Counted from the stretch's first letter, positions 11,713 through 23,704 are shown. The stretch: DNA of 64,000 nucleotides from Cladocopium goreaui (GCA_947184155.2 CAMXCT020006576.1:198501-262500); one strand, 5' to 3'. The notes: generated by a model not told the origin, from the sequence alone. Made by a program: numbers and translations.

Positions 11713-12617
11713 TATAATGTTGTACGTACTGGGAATAACCATAGTTAGAAATAACATGGCAGTCCCAATATTTCTATGATGTTAGAAATAACCATAGTTA
11801 CGTTGTATACAATGTTGTATACAACCATTAGTGACCCCAAATACAACATTATTATATATATATATAACCATAGTATACCATAGTTATAAAACCATTCATG
11901 ACCCCAACTGCACCCCTAAGATATGGGGAAAATGTTGGTGCTGAAATATGGCTCAACAGTTTTTGATATATACAAATGTTGTGCTTTCAATTTCAGGAGT
12001 TTAAGAAATTTGTGGGCGAAATTGTTTCCCAGATCCTCCTGCGGTTTGCTCACAACTTCCTCAATCAGATTGTCGATTTCGATATATAAACATAGATCTA
12101 CTTTGAATGTAACCTCTAGATGCCCGACTGGTGGAATTGCATAGACAGGAACTTAAGTCCCTGGACGTTTGGTTGTTGCCTGATCAAAGAGACGCTGGAT
12201 CCGGAGTGGGCACCCGAAGTGTGAGACATGAGTCAACATCAAATTTGAATCAAATTAGCTTGTGAATTGCCCCCTGATGAAATCTTCCAGCAAAACAAGG
12301 GTTTACGGGTATCAAGAAATGAAAAGCATGGCTCCAAAATTCCTTCAGTCTCATAGTTCAGCAGCTGCCACAGTCAGCACAGTTTGTTGTGTGATGTCTC
12401 TGCAATGGTCCGTGAACTGTGTTTATCTTTGTGAAGAAAGGGCTGTCCAGTAGAACCAAGGGAGGATCCATGAGTAACTGATTATATAATAATGAGCGAT
12501 CAATCCATCAGTTCTGGATGGACATTTCTTTGGTAGTAGGGTGGCACCATGTGCAGTAGCCGCTATGATTGATGTTGTCCATCTCTCAGATCAGTTGCTC
12601 AGTTGGACCCTGGTCAG

Positions 12618-12634
12618 GTCACGCTTTCAAGCCA
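12618..12634 (+). CDS. VWA8: VWA8 exon 12: microexon, about 17 nt
   Basis: Encodes SRFQA, completing PPLRSRFQA of the family and supplying the conserved arginine-containing SRFQ motif at the end of module 1. CAG|G acceptor. The GA donor is chosen because it keeps phase with exon 13; the frame stays open further, so the exon could be longer. Confidence 0.7.
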
Positions 12635-12869
12635 GAATCATCATGCCGCCTACGCTGCTGTCCACAACACAACTGGCACCATTTTTCCGTGCCTGTGCTT
12701 GCAAGGAGAACACCTGCAAGCTGTTTATCAACCAATCATCTGGGAATGGCTTGAGGAAGGTATGCCTTAAGCATTTCCAACCATTACCAGATGATTGGTG
12801 GATAAACATTACAACATTACTTTACCAGTGTTTTCAACAAATATCAACCATTTATCTGGTATATGCGAA

Positions 12870-13090
12870 ACAATTCCAACCAATAATCTAGATTCATCTG
12901 GTATAGTGTTGGAAAACAATAATGAACCATCCCCCAAATTACCATGTTTATAGGTGGTATGTTTACCATTCCCAGTCATGGGTGGTTTATTGTTTTGTCC
13001 ACATTATAACCAATATCAATCAATATCAACCAACCATTACCAACTAGCTTATAAATATATATATATATACCCTATGTAATTATATATGAT
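12870..13090. repeat. Family F copy, inverted relative to 3525-3735
   Basis: Carries AATCTAGATTCATCTGGTA, GGAAAACAATAATGAACC and ATAACCAATATCAATCAATA, mirrored in the 3.5-kb copy. Confidence 0.75.
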
Positions 13091-13453
13091 ATGGTAATGG
13101 TATTACTCAACAACAATAGTATATAACTCCAGAATACCATAGGAACAATGAATTCTGATATACCAACCACTACCATAGGTTACATGGGAATTTATATCAT
13201 ATCAATCGCCATTCCAGGAACCCAAATTGGAGGTACCTATCATATATAAGGCCTAAGTAAGGCCTATGTAAGGAGATATAACCCCAACATATGGCCTTGC
13301 CCATTGATCATCTGGTAATTACCTATAACTCCAGAATATCATAGGAATAATGATTTCTGATTCTGATAGATATGCCAACCAATACCATTGTACCATAGGT
13401 TATATGGGAATTCATATCATTTGGTACCAACCATTACCATTACCACCGCCCAG

Positions 13454-13550
13454 GTCTCCCAGCCGGCGAGTCAGAGCTGTCAGAGCGGTCAGAGCTGGAG
13501 ACACTGCTGCGACGCCTCACGGCGCTGCAGCGTGCGCTGGAAACGGGGCA
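13454..13550 (+). CDS. VWA8: VWA8 exon 13: helical linker
   Basis: Encodes LPAGESELSERSELETLLRR and LTALQRALETG, a charged amphipathic stretch where the family has a helical lid after module 1. CCAG|G acceptor; GA donor inferred from phase. GC-rich against an AT-rich intron background. Confidence 0.72.
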
Positions 13551-13865
13551 GATGCCAGGCAGATGGATTGATGGATTGATTTGGAGATTCTGTAATAATC
13601 CATTAATATTAATGGTATATATGGTATATTATACATTAATACCATCAATATTAATTGTACCATATATATGGTTTAAATGGCATATATGTGATTATTACCA
13701 TTAATATATACCATTAATATGTCTAATATACCATGAATATATCATAATACATCATCAATCATATATATGAAGCAGACCCTGATGTTGAGGGAGCCATCGC
13801 AAATTGCGCAAATTCGTGTCGATGAGTTCATGATTGTTCTGTTTAATTATCAGGATTTTAGCCAA

Positions 13866-13971
13866 TACCCTCTGGTAATTTAACATAGCTATTGAAAATG
13901 GCCATTTATAGTGGATTTTCCCATTGATAGCATGGTGATTTTCCATAGCTATGTTAAATTACCAGAGGGTA
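13866..13971. repeat. Family A inverted-repeat element
   Basis: Near-perfect inverted ends of more than 20 bp (TACCCTCTGGTAATTTAACA and its mate); ends 46 nt before exon 14. Confidence 0.9.
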
Positions 13972-14017
13972 GTCAGGGTGATCTTCTCAAAATTCCCATG
14001 TTTCTCGGATTAAAAAG

Positions 14018-14045
14018 TTTCCCGACGCTGCAGGCGGTGTGCGCA
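14018..14045 (+). CDS. VWA8: VWA8 exon 14 (short)
   Basis: Encodes FPTLQAVCA, the counterpart of family FPLDSLAAAVQIL. Acceptor AAAG|T departs from the AG|G rule; an alternative start is the CAG|G at 14034. GC donor. A family A element ends 46 nt upstream. Confidence 0.6.
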
Positions 14046-14506
14046 GCCCTACCTTGACCTACGACGCCATTTTCCGCTTGCTTCGGCTGGTGCCTGGGAG
14101 GTTTCCTAAAATGGAGGTACCTCAAGCTATCCAAGTGATTGCTTATTGTAAGAGGGAAAACCAATGGTTACCAACATTTTAGGAAACATCCACATGAATA
14201 TTATTTATATATATACATATATATATCACAGTTAAGTGTGGGGTCAAAGATTGGTTAATAAGGTAACCCATACATAGATCATGTGATCTAACTTTTAGCT
14301 TCTCATCAAGCCCTAAGGATGATACACCTCTGCGTACTTCTGCAAATGTTGGTCAATTTTTTTGGGGGAGAGAAACACCATAGAATCCCCATGGTTTGTA
14401 TTTGATTTCACATGTTTGGCCTTATAGTCATCCCCCAAAAAGATGGGAAAAGTAAATAAAAGCCAATAGCATAGTGATAAATCGGTGTTCTATCTTTCTT
14501 AGAGGT

Positions 14507-14610
14507 TACCCTCTGGTAATTTAACATAGCTATGGAAAATCACCATTTTTAATGGGAAAATCCACTATAAATGGCCATTTTCAATAGCTATGTTAAATTA
14601 CCAGAGGGTA
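14507..14610. repeat. Family A inverted-repeat element
   Basis: Perfect inverted termini; interior is in the opposite orientation to the 13866 copy (CACCATTTTTAATGGG first). Ends 57 nt before exon 15. Confidence 0.9.
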
Positions 14611-14667
14611 CTATATTTGATGGCCATCAAATTGGGATCTTCATCCCTATCTTCCCGTTTCTTTCAG

Positions 14668-14710
14668 GTGCTCAGTCATAGCGAACTTCGACCCAGTCCA
14701 GGGGAGGCGT
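14668..14710 (+). CDS. VWA8: VWA8 exon 15
   Basis: Encodes VLSHSELRPSPGEA, continuing AVCA into the family VQILDSFP helix. TTTCAG|G acceptor. Two GC donors are possible (after 14710 or 14720), so the end is uncertain. Family A elements flank it at 14507-14610 and 14757-14858. The next intron (to 17488) holds a TA microsatellite (15536-15835), a tandem array (15839-16108) and a family C element. Confidence 0.68.
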
Positions 14711-14756
14711 GCCGCAAGCAGCTGGTTGCTATATTTAATGATTGAGCCATTAAAGT

Positions 14757-14858
14757 TACCCTCTGGTAATTTAACATAGCTATTGAAAATGGCCATATAG
14801 TGGATTTTCCCATTAATAATGGTGATTTTCTATAGCTATGTTAAATTACCAGAGGGTA
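14757..14858. repeat. Family A inverted-repeat element
   Basis: Same termini, 47 nt after exon 15, so exon 15 is bracketed by two copies. Confidence 0.9.
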
Positions 14859-15535
14859 TATGGCAGTGTGTCAAAACCAATAGTACCCCTTTTTTGTTCA
14901 CATCAAGTCATAGCTGGGTTAAAATGGATGTGAATAAGCCACTAAAAATGGTATTTTCATAGGTATTGATCCATACCCATATCCTGGTTATATCCTGGTC
15001 TATTATAATTATCATTGAGTTTACCATTTCAGAGTGATTGCAATGCTTGTAAAGCAATAATAAGCCACCAATATTTTGATGGTTTGTAGCACCCATATAT
15101 GATCACTGATATGTTGATGGTTTACTATCAAAGTTCTAGCCGCCTAGCCTGGTTGATTGGTGAACTTCATGGGACTTGTACTAGCTCATTTATTGGTGAT
15201 TATGATTAATAATCCCGTCCCCCGTTCACATTAAACACCCCCAAGAAACCATGGTTTGATAGAGGATGAAACCACATGTGTTCGGGACAATAGAATGGGG
15301 CTGTTCAATGTTAGGGGGATGGGATTAGTTGGGTGGTACGGTTTCACTGGTTTGTAGCGACCTATTCCTACTAAAAGGTCGCGCCGTCTTGGGGCAACTG
15401 GTGCTTTTTTGAGCCTTTTTGCATCACCGAGCGTTGCAAGCTTAATTTTGAAGACATTGCAGATATTAGTTATTTAAAAGAAAGGTGAAGACCCTAACAT
15501 TCCCCGACAAGTTGATTCCGCATGTCTAAACAGAC

Positions 15536-15835
15536 ATAAATATATATATATGTATTGTATATGTGATATATATATACACGTAAGTGAGATATATATATAT
15601 GTATGTATATATATATATATGTAAAAGAATATATGTACATGTATATATATATGTATATATATATATATGTATATATATTTATATATATATACATGTATAT
15701 ATATATGTATATATATATGTATAATTGTGAAAATAAATATATAGGTAGTAATACATATGTTTATATACATATTTATATTTGTATCTAAATGTGAATGTAC
15801 TTTCATATGTATACATGTATATATATATAACCCAG
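15536..15835. repeat. TATATG microsatellite
   Basis: Long TATATATG/ACATGT repeat; open frames here are only low-complexity Tyr/Ile strings. Confidence 0.9.
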
Positions 15836-15838
15836 CCA

Positions 15839-16108
15839 ACCCCGAAGTTCACGAAGCATACATGACGTGAGCAAGTTGACAGGGACGTTAACATCCCCCC
15901 CACCTAAACCCCGAAGTTCACGAAGCATACAAGTTGACAGGGACATTAACATCCCCCCCAACCCAAACCCCAAAGTTCATGAAGCATACATGACGTGAGC
16001 AAGCTGACAGGGACGCTAACATCCCCCCCACCCCACCCAAACCCCGAAGTTCACGAAGCATGCATGACATGAGCAAGTTGACAGGAACGTTAACATCCCC
16101 CACCCCAA
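15839..16108. repeat. Tandem array, four units of 61-73 bp
   Basis: Units begin CCCCGAAGTTCACGAAGCAT near 15839, 15908, 15969 (C-to-A variant) and 16042, and end in TTAACATCCCCC. Unit lengths vary by internal deletion. Confidence 0.85.
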
Positions 16109-16703
16109 ACCCTTAATAAAAGCAAAAAAAAGGGGGTTCGTTACCAGTTTCCTGGAGACGGCGCTGGGTACTCAAATAGTGATGAATTAGCTTTCTTCTT
16201 GGGGGTTACTACACTGTAACTCTGGTTGATAGAATGCAATCGTGCTGTACAAATGATACCACTCGTCTGAGGGAATCTACTCATGCCCTCCCCGGCCTAC
16301 ATCACTGTGGATTATGGCTACAGGGAACCATCCTCAAATCGCCAAAGGTTTCTGGTTGGTAAGTTATGGTGAGATTCAGCCAGACTAGTTGTCATATGGG
16401 GGTAGTATATACTCACTGTGTTGTTTTTATTTACAGAATATGATATGATCATCCATTGCGGGAATGCCCAGTAAGTACAAGCAACCAGCCAAAGAAATTG
16501 GGAGTGGGATACCCTTTGGTCATTTGACCTGAGAACGGAAAACCCAACATGTGTAGATGATATGTCCTACCTAAAATGATGGAACATAAAGGTTGTCCAT
16601 TGCCATGGGTATCTTGTAACGACTTGGAACTCGTATCCACTCAGAAACCAGATTATGATCATACTGAAATAGACCATGGGTTCCTGTTCTTTGGACATAC
16701 CAC

Positions 16704-16846
16704 TCAATGGCCATTTCAGGATCCTAGATTGGAGGTACCTACCATATATAAGGCCTATTTTTCAGGCCTATGTAAGGGAATATCCCCACAAAATATGGCC
16801 TTATACAGTACAGTACCTCCATTTTAGGATCCTGAAATTCCCATTG
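16704..16846. repeat. Family C inverted-repeat element
   Basis: CAGGATCCTAGATTGGAGGT left and ACCTCCATTTTAGGATCCTG right; interior carries ATATAAGGCC / GGCCTTAT arms. Confidence 0.85.
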
Positions 16847-17488
16847 ATACCATTGTGTTTCCGTCTTGCTCTTTGTTGATTAGGGTACATCGCCTCATCG
16901 ACTCTTATGTCTTATGACTACTTTTTGGGGGACACTCAATGACATGGGCATGTCAGGTTCCGCAAACACTTTCACCGTGTCAGACATGTCCACACGTCAG
17001 ACATGTTCACCTCACCAACTTCTTCACCAAATGTCAGGTGTTCACCAACTGTGGTCTAAAGTTGTCCAAAGTCTCTACCCATTGCTGTCCATTTCCACAT
17101 CTGCTGCTAACAAATGTTGGACTGGCAGAACCACTTGGTCATTTCACTAATCGATAATAGTAACAAGTGATAACAAGTGTAATTTCAAGGCTTAGTTGTG
17201 TTTGTCCATGAAAATCCGTTTCTGCCATAGTTTCTATCCATCTATCCATGAATTGCTGCGGCCTGAGGAGATGATATCGGTGACAGATGGCCACCATTGT
17301 TTTGGGCGTATGGACTCAAAAATGACGACTATATGACTACCATATGAATTAAGCCATGTTGATAAGCTTAAAATCATTGATTGGTTCAACTTCCCAAGAT
17401 GACTATAGAATACTAGTTACTATATATATATATTTATTTGATATCATTCGTTACTGTTACCCATATGTTTCCCAACTCCAGCCTCCAG

Positions 17489-17617
17489 GCACCGGTGATC
17501 CCGGTGATCCCCTGGACCGTCACCGGTGTCACCAGGCCCTGCTTCGCGCGTACCCAGTGGGGCTGCTGTGCGGCACGAAAAGCGCCGTGCGCGACGCCAC
17601 TGAACAACTGCTACCCG
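17489..17617 (+). CDS. VWA8: VWA8 exon 16
   Basis: Encodes HQALLRAYPVGLLCG and SAVRDATEQLLP, matching family IKHAIQWLYPYSILLG and the following helix. Acceptor at CCAG|G 17488 is preferred for phase, but CCAG|G at 17535 is also possible. GC donor. The exon is GC-rich with an internal duplicated GGTGATCCC. Confidence 0.75.
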
Positions 17618-18197
17618 GCGAGCCACACAGGGGACGTGGATGATTCATGTGGATGAAATGTGGATGGGTCAATACCTATAGATACATTTTAGTGGGATGA
17701 ACGTCCATAAATACCAGCTATGACTTGGGGTTAGGTACCAGGGTTTTGACCCATTTGCAAATGTGGATGATTCATGTGGATGATTTGGGTATGGGTCCAT
17801 TCCTCAGCACCAAAATAAACAAAATAAGGCACGTGTGATTTGTGCATCTTCTCCGACATGGGACAAGTTTGTCCAGAGATCGGTACACCTCGTCTCCGCA
17901 GGTTATTGGAAAAGATCAGCGCCAGGACACTGCAGCCTACACAAAAATAAGGGGTTTTGAACATCATCAATAGCTCCCATCCCAGCAATATTATTATTCT
18001 GCGGGACCTGGGATTGATGGATTGTATGTCATCCTATCAAGAGCCATGGGACCATATTGGGGCAATAGTCCCATACACGTAGGTTCATTGCTCGGGGTTG
18101 GTATAACTTCTCCCTTTCGAACATGTTGTGTCGAACTATCTCTATCAGGCCAATACTCCACTTTAAATAATAGACTATATAAAACCTATATATGTAT

Positions 18198-18310
18198 AAT
18201 GTGGGTAAAACAATCATAAACCACCCATGACTGGGAATGGTAGTCACATACCACCTATAAAAATTGTGATGACTGGGGGATGGTAAACATGGTATTGTTT
18301 TACCCACATT
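18198..18310. repeat. Family F inverted-repeat element
   Basis: AATGTGGGTAAAACAAT left and ATTGTTTTACCCACATT right, perfect 17-bp inverted repeat; interior ACCACCCATGACTGGGAATG. Confidence 0.88.
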
Positions 18311-18780
18311 GCAGGAAATTCGAAAAAAATTGGATGGGCACAACCACACCTTTTCCGGATGAAATTCGAGGTTGCGCCACTTCGACTTAGCACCTGTACG
18401 GTGGCCCAGTTTCGAAAAAAAGGATGTCAGGCTGTGGACATGTTTTAATGAATGGGACATGAAATGGATGGTTTTAGCAACAAAAATGGGGATATCATGG
18501 GAATTCATGGGATACCGTTGGGATATAGAACTACACAGAACTACAAATTTGAGATTTGAGTGTGTCATGTGTCTGAAATTGGGCTGTACCCCCAAATGGC
18601 CAGTAAAGCATCTACAAACGGGATATTTTCGCATAGCCTGTTAGATCACCAGATGGTCAATCTGTGGTTAGCAAAAATGGTCAGTGGGTCACACTCTGGC
18701 ACCAAAAAAACCAGAGATTCTCAGGTCCTGATCCATTGACAGTCGACTGCCCATGCTCCACCGGGTACTGATAGCTCCAG

Positions 18781-18812
18781 GAGCCGCGCAGCTTGACGGT
18801 TCAGCCGTCCAG
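18781..18812 (+). CDS. VWA8: VWA8 exon 17 (tentative)
   Basis: A 32-nt GC-rich piece between CCAG|G and a GC donor. In the phase set by exon 16 it reads GAAQLDGSAVQ, loosely like the family ELQDSGSSL linker. Only phase, composition and position support it. The region before it (18198-18310) carries a family F element. Confidence 0.42.
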
Positions 18813-19453
18813 GCTGGAAGAAAAGCAATGATTTGGGCAGGGAAATTGGCTTCAGACCGAGGGGAAAATTCAAAGATTTCACCAGCCAAAATGGATACTT
18901 AAGATGATTCAATCATCAAAAAATATGGATTATTGTACATGGTTTAACATGTTTTTACTAAAAAATAATGGGTTTGAGTTTGAATGTGTGTCCAAACATA
19001 GGGAATTTACCCCAGTTTAAGGCCATCGAATGGGGAAGATGAAGCTTTGATCCATTGTGATTGTTTTTCCCGCACCATTTTTCAGACAAAGATTTCTTAT
19101 GAGGAAAAACCACATATATTAGAATATATTTGAATTGTTTACCAACAATTGAATATATTTGAAGAGTTACTATGATTCTGTCTCGCAGTATATTCTTCAA
19201 TCGACCCTTGTAAAATAGATTAAACCACTTTCCGGTTTCCCAACATATATCACGAAAGCCAGCCGAAGGCCTGGGCTTGAGTATAGGTATAAGCGAAGCG
19301 AAGCGAAGCTAATCTAGGGGGTGTGGGGGGGGGGAGGCCCGAAATCGGTCCGTTTTTGAAAGGTGAGGCCGGAGCCTGGGGGGGGAGAGCTCAAAAACCG
19401 ACCTGCCGTTTGCCTGGTTTTTTGGGCCCGAACGAGATGCTCCATTTTGGACA

Positions 19454-20105
19454 CTTGTTGGTGGTTTTCGACGGTTTTCATCGGGTTTCAAACGCCAAAA
19501 CACTGTAATTTACGGTGTTTTTGTGCGTTTGGCCTGGCAAAAGTACGTCTTGCAACATGCTGAAAACTGCGTAAATACCACTGTTTTTGCTAGGTTCTGG
19601 CCATAAAACACTGTAAATACCGTGGTTTTTGGTTCCAGGAGCAAAAAACACCGCAAATACCGTGGTTTTGGGCTTGCGAGGCGTCAAAAAAACACGGTTT
19701 TTACGGAGTTTTTTGCTCCGAGAATGTTCAAAAAACACGAAAACACCACCTATTTGACCATTTTTCGGCTTTACCTTGTTGGTGGTTCTTGACGGTTTTC
19801 ATCGGGTTTCAAATGCCGAAACACTGTAATTTACGGTGTTTTTGTGCGTTTGGCCTGGCAAAAGTACGTCTTGCAACATGCTGAAAACAGCGTAAATACC
19901 ACTGTTTTTGCTAGGTGCTGGCCATAAAACACTGTAAACACCGTGGTTTTTGGTTCCAGGAGCAAAAAAACACCGCAACTACCGTGGTTTTGGGCTTGCG
20001 AGGCGTCAAAAAACACGTTTTTGGTTTTTTTTTACGGAGTTTTTTGCTCCGAGACTGTTCAAAAAACACGAAAACACCAACTATTTGACCATTTTTCGGC
20101 TTTAC
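19454..20105. repeat. Direct tandem duplication, unit 321 bp
   Basis: Copy 1 starts at 19454 and copy 2 at 19775 (CTTGTTGGTGGTT). Each unit has many ACACTGTAAAT / ATACCGTGG half-palindromes and GGAGTTTTTTGCTCC. A truncated third copy sits at 26923-27028. Confidence 0.88.
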
Positions 20106-20119
20106 AAATGAAGGTAAAA

Positions 20120-20965
20120 AGAAAACATGCCGCAACGTCTCTGTGTGAAGATGTTTCTATGTAAAAGCGTCTCTGTGTAAAAGCGTTTCTCTGTAGATAT
20201 ATCTGTGTGTACAAGGGTCTGTGTGTACAAGCTTCTGTGTGTAAAAGGGTCTCTGTGTAAAAGCTTCTGTGTGTAAAAGCCTCTGTGTGTCAAAGCGTAT
20301 GTGTGTAAAAGTGTTTGTGTGTAAAAGCGTCTGTGTGTAAAAGGGTCTGTTTGCAACATTCTGTGTATGCGTAAAAGGGTCCGTGTGTAAAAAGGTTCGT
20401 GTTTAAAAGTGTCTGTGTGTAAAAAGGTCTGCGTCTAAAAGCATTTCTGTGTCAAGATGTTTGTGTGTCCAACAGTCTGTGTGCTACTACGACTCTGTGT
20501 AAAAGCCTTTCTGTGTAAAGATGTTTGTGTGTAAAAAGGTCTGTATGTAAAAGCCTCTGTGTGTGAAAGCGTATGTGTGTAAAAGTGTTTGTGTGTAACA
20601 GCGTCTGTGTGTAAAAGGGTCTGTGTGCAACATTCTGTGTATGCGTAAAAGGGTCGGTGTGTAGAAAGGTTTCTGTTTAAACGTGTCTGTGTGTAAAAAG
20701 GTCTCTGTGTAAAAGCATTTCTGTGTCAAGATGTTTGTGTGTCAAAAGCGTCTGTGTGTAAAGCTGTCCCTGCGTACACGGGTCTGTGTGTAAAAGCGTC
20801 TGTGTGTACAAGCGTGTCTGTGTGAAGCTGTTTGTCTGTAAAAGCGTCTCTGTGTCAACGTGTTTCTGTGTAAAGCTCTTGTAAAAGGGTCTGTGTGTAA
20901 AAGCATCTGTGTGTCGAAGTAAAAAAGTGTCTGTGTGTAAAAGCGTTTGTGTGTGTGTGTGCGTG
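20120..20965. repeat. Minisatellite array 1, 16-17-bp GTCTGTGTGTAAAAGC-type units
   Basis: About 50 imperfect units. Variation is mainly in the link after AAAAG and T/C changes. Minus-strand open frames (FYTQTLLHTD repeats) are by-products. Confidence 0.9.
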
Positions 20966-20969
20966 TGTG

Positions 20970-21462
20970 TGTGTCAAGCTCTGTACCGAAGAGTTCCTCA
21001 CTTTTTGCGGCTGATTTCAACCAACTAGTTTTTTAACTGCTTTCTTCCATAAATTATGGATACCATTGCACCTTAATTCACAGCAGGGGGCACAAGGACC
21101 TTTGGTGAGTCTTGTGCCAATGAAGACGCTCACCTTAGGTTGTGAAAACGTACCTGCATGATGCACCTGGATGACATACCCGATATGTTGGGGTCATAGC
21201 TGGTGGTCATATTCGTATCTGTTAGTACTTTATGGGATCAGGCTAACCCAAGAACCTGCATGCCGTCATTCAGTCATTTCATGATCACTTTTGATTGAGC
21301 CGTATTGGTTTCTCTTTTAAACAACCTGACATTCAAATGTCAACGGATAAGCTTGGCCTTTTTTAACTCGGTATGGCCGAGTGATGCCTTCAATCTACCA
21401 TGAGGTAATCAGACTTTGCATTCATGAAAAGAGACCGTCTTTCATGACTTCGCAAGTGTGTA
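20970..21462 (+). repeat. Left 493-bp direct repeat (LTR-like)
   Basis: Begins GTGTCAAGCTCTGTACCG and ends CTTCGCAAGTGTGTA. Almost identical to 25980-26473; I noticed one difference (CCCGATATG against CCCAATATG). Confidence 0.85.
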
Positions 21463-21946
21463 TTTCGGCCGTGGGATCTGTCAAAGTCCGGTCGTGATCC
21501 TGGAATTCCAGGCGTCGTATCTCCCCTGGGAGTGCGAAAATCCACAAGTGAATTTGACTCTTGAATTCAGCCACGGTGGCTCATTGCAATGGTTGAACGT
21601 GTGTCTCTGACACAAAGCGTGCATTTGAGAGAATAGATCCCGGTATGCTATCCGGCAAAAATAGCTTGAATCCACTGAGTTTGAACTTGAATTTGACTTT
21701 TGACAATTTTGGCGACTGATAGTCACCAATAAGATGACTTTTCTGAATTCCACACTTGAAGCCTCAGCATTGAATTCCAAATGGATGAATTGTGTTTGTA
21801 CACATGAATGCCTTTTGGTGTACAGTTGAGCAAGCAACAATACGTTATCATTTGTTAGTTGTCTAACTGATCAATCCTTGTACAGTTAGGAAGTTGTCAT
21901 ATTAGACAACACATTTTCCATTTTCCTTTCTCTAGATTTCTGAGCC

Positions 21947-22483
21947 ATGTCGACTCCGGTGTATAATGTTTATTTTGTGGCCGGCAACGTGGACCCGACT
22001 CCACCTCGGCCACCCAAGGCACCGGCGAAGCCAGCAGTAAGACTGGCATTGACACCACATGCTCCTCCAGCAACTCCGGTAGTAGCCCCAGCCGCAATTC
22101 CAGGAACGATCTCCGTACCTCGTCGACCGTCAGCAGTCCAACCTCAGGTGCCGGTTGGAACAGATGATGACAAACAGGAAAGACGCACAACATCAAGTTG
22201 CTCCAGATCCAGAACAAGACGTCGTCATCGAGCATCCCATCACCGTCACCATCATCGTGATCACCATTCTCTGAGGTCCACTTCGAGATCTGAAAGAGGT
22301 AGGTCAGTTTGAACGGCTCTTTCTTCTTTCTCTCAAGCTCTCCGTCCTCCACCAGGTCAATGGCACATTCATACTGGTCTTTGGGACCCGTATGTTGGAA
22401 ACATTCCTCCCAGAGCGCATGTTCTTCCTCCCAGAGTTCCTGCTCCTCCTCCCTTGAGACCGTCTTCAGCCTTCCCTCTAGTG
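21947..22483 (+). pseudogene. ORF1-like N-terminal part of the RT element, interrupted
   Basis: An open frame from an ATG at 21947 encodes a Pro/Ala-rich segment followed by an Arg/Ser/His-rich basic tail (RTRRRHRASHHRHHHRDHH). It stops at TGA 22310-22312, and the same frame then stays open through a Pro-rich linker into the first RT fragment. The basic tail suggests nucleic-acid binding. The stop may be a mutation or a short intron. Confidence 0.55.
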
Positions 22484-22486
22484 GAG

Positions 22487-23125
22487 GTCGACCCACGTGT
22501 ACAGCGGACTCACTTTTTCACAGCACTTGGTGTTGTATGGCGCCAAATCAGGGGCGCTGGAATAGGAAGTCAGATTTCTCCAACACTTTCGAACTTGGCC
22601 GTGACGCTTATCGAGAGACCGTGGAGCAGTACCTATCAAGAAGTTCTGACTCGACCAAATTTTCATCATCTTGCAATCAGGTACGTCGACAGCCGTTTTG
22701 TCATTGTACAGAAGCACCATCTTCAGGCTCCAGTGTTCAAAGTGTTTACAGACTTGGACTTTTATGGTAGTCCAGTCGAACTGGAGCTGGTTGCCGACAA
22801 TTTTACTTCTCGGCTTTTATGTTGATGTTTCTGAAAGAACAATCATTTCAGCCGGAACCCTCCGATTGCGTTTGAGCGGACTGAAGAGTCGAGCTCATTT
22901 AATTCGTGAATATTCATTTCCGTCCTGTCAAGCACAGAGTTCGTTGCACGCACTATCTCGGTTATATGTACAGAAAGGCTTCGCTTTGTCAGATATTCAC
23001 AGCGCGTTGTGGCCGACAAATACCAGCGGCGATAGGCCTTTGTGTGTAGGGTCAACCCCTGTTTCCAAGGGATTTGCGATTTTTCTGTTTTTCAGTTTTT
23101 CAATTTTTCAGTTTTAAGGCAGGGG
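22487..23125 (+). pseudogene. RT fragment unit 1 (639 bp)
   Basis: Encodes WRQIRGAGIGSQISPTLSNL (RT fingers/palm motif) and RYVDSRFVIVQ (catalytic-box position, YVDS in place of YVDD). The frame is broken at ADNFTSRLLC*, while a shifted frame continues LLGFYVDVSERTI. Not functional as it stands. Confidence 0.75.
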
Positions 23126-23704
23126 GTCGACCCACGTGTACAGCGGACTCACTTTTTCACAGCACTTGGTGTTGTATGGCGCCAAATCAGGGGCGCTGCA
23201 ATAGGAAGTCAGATTTCTCCGACACTTTCGAACTTGGCCGTGACGCTTATCGAGAGATCGTGGAGCAGTACCTATCAAGAAGTTCTGACTCAACCAAATT
23301 TTCATCATCTTGCAATCAGGTACGTCGACAGCTTTTTTGTCATTGTACAGAAGCACCATCTTCAAGCTCCAGTGTTCAAAGTGTTTACAGACTTGGACTT
23401 TTATGGTATAGTCCAGTCGAAATGGAGCTGGTTGCCGACAATTTTACTTCTCGGCTTTTATGTGGATGTTTCTGAAAGAACAATCATTTCAGCCGGAACC
23501 CTCCGATTGCGTTTGAGCGGACTGAAGAGTCGAGCTCATTTAATTCGCGTCCTGTCAAGCACAGAGTTCGTTGCACGCACTATCTCGGTTTTCCGACAAA
23601 TACCAGCGGCGATAGACCTTTGTGGTAGGGTCAACCCCTGTTTCCAAGGGATTTGCGATTTTTCTGTTTTTCAGTTTTTCAATTTTTCAGTTTTAAGGCA
23701 GGGG
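23126..23704 (+). pseudogene. RT fragment unit 2 (579 bp)
   Basis: As unit 1, with YVDSFFVIV at the catalytic box and an added A before the frameshift (YGIVQSKWSW), which lets one frame run from 23042 to 24043. Lacks the roughly 53-bp segment ATGTACAGAAAGGC to TGTGGCC found in long units. Confidence 0.75.

Noticed and set aside
18029..18634. 201-codon minus-strand open frame
   Set aside because: Spans a family F element and intron DNA, with no recognisable domain and no splice-site context.
20120..20965. CRISPR-like appearance of regularly spaced repeats
   Set aside because: There are no unique spacers: units abut, vary in length and belong to a eukaryotic minisatellite.
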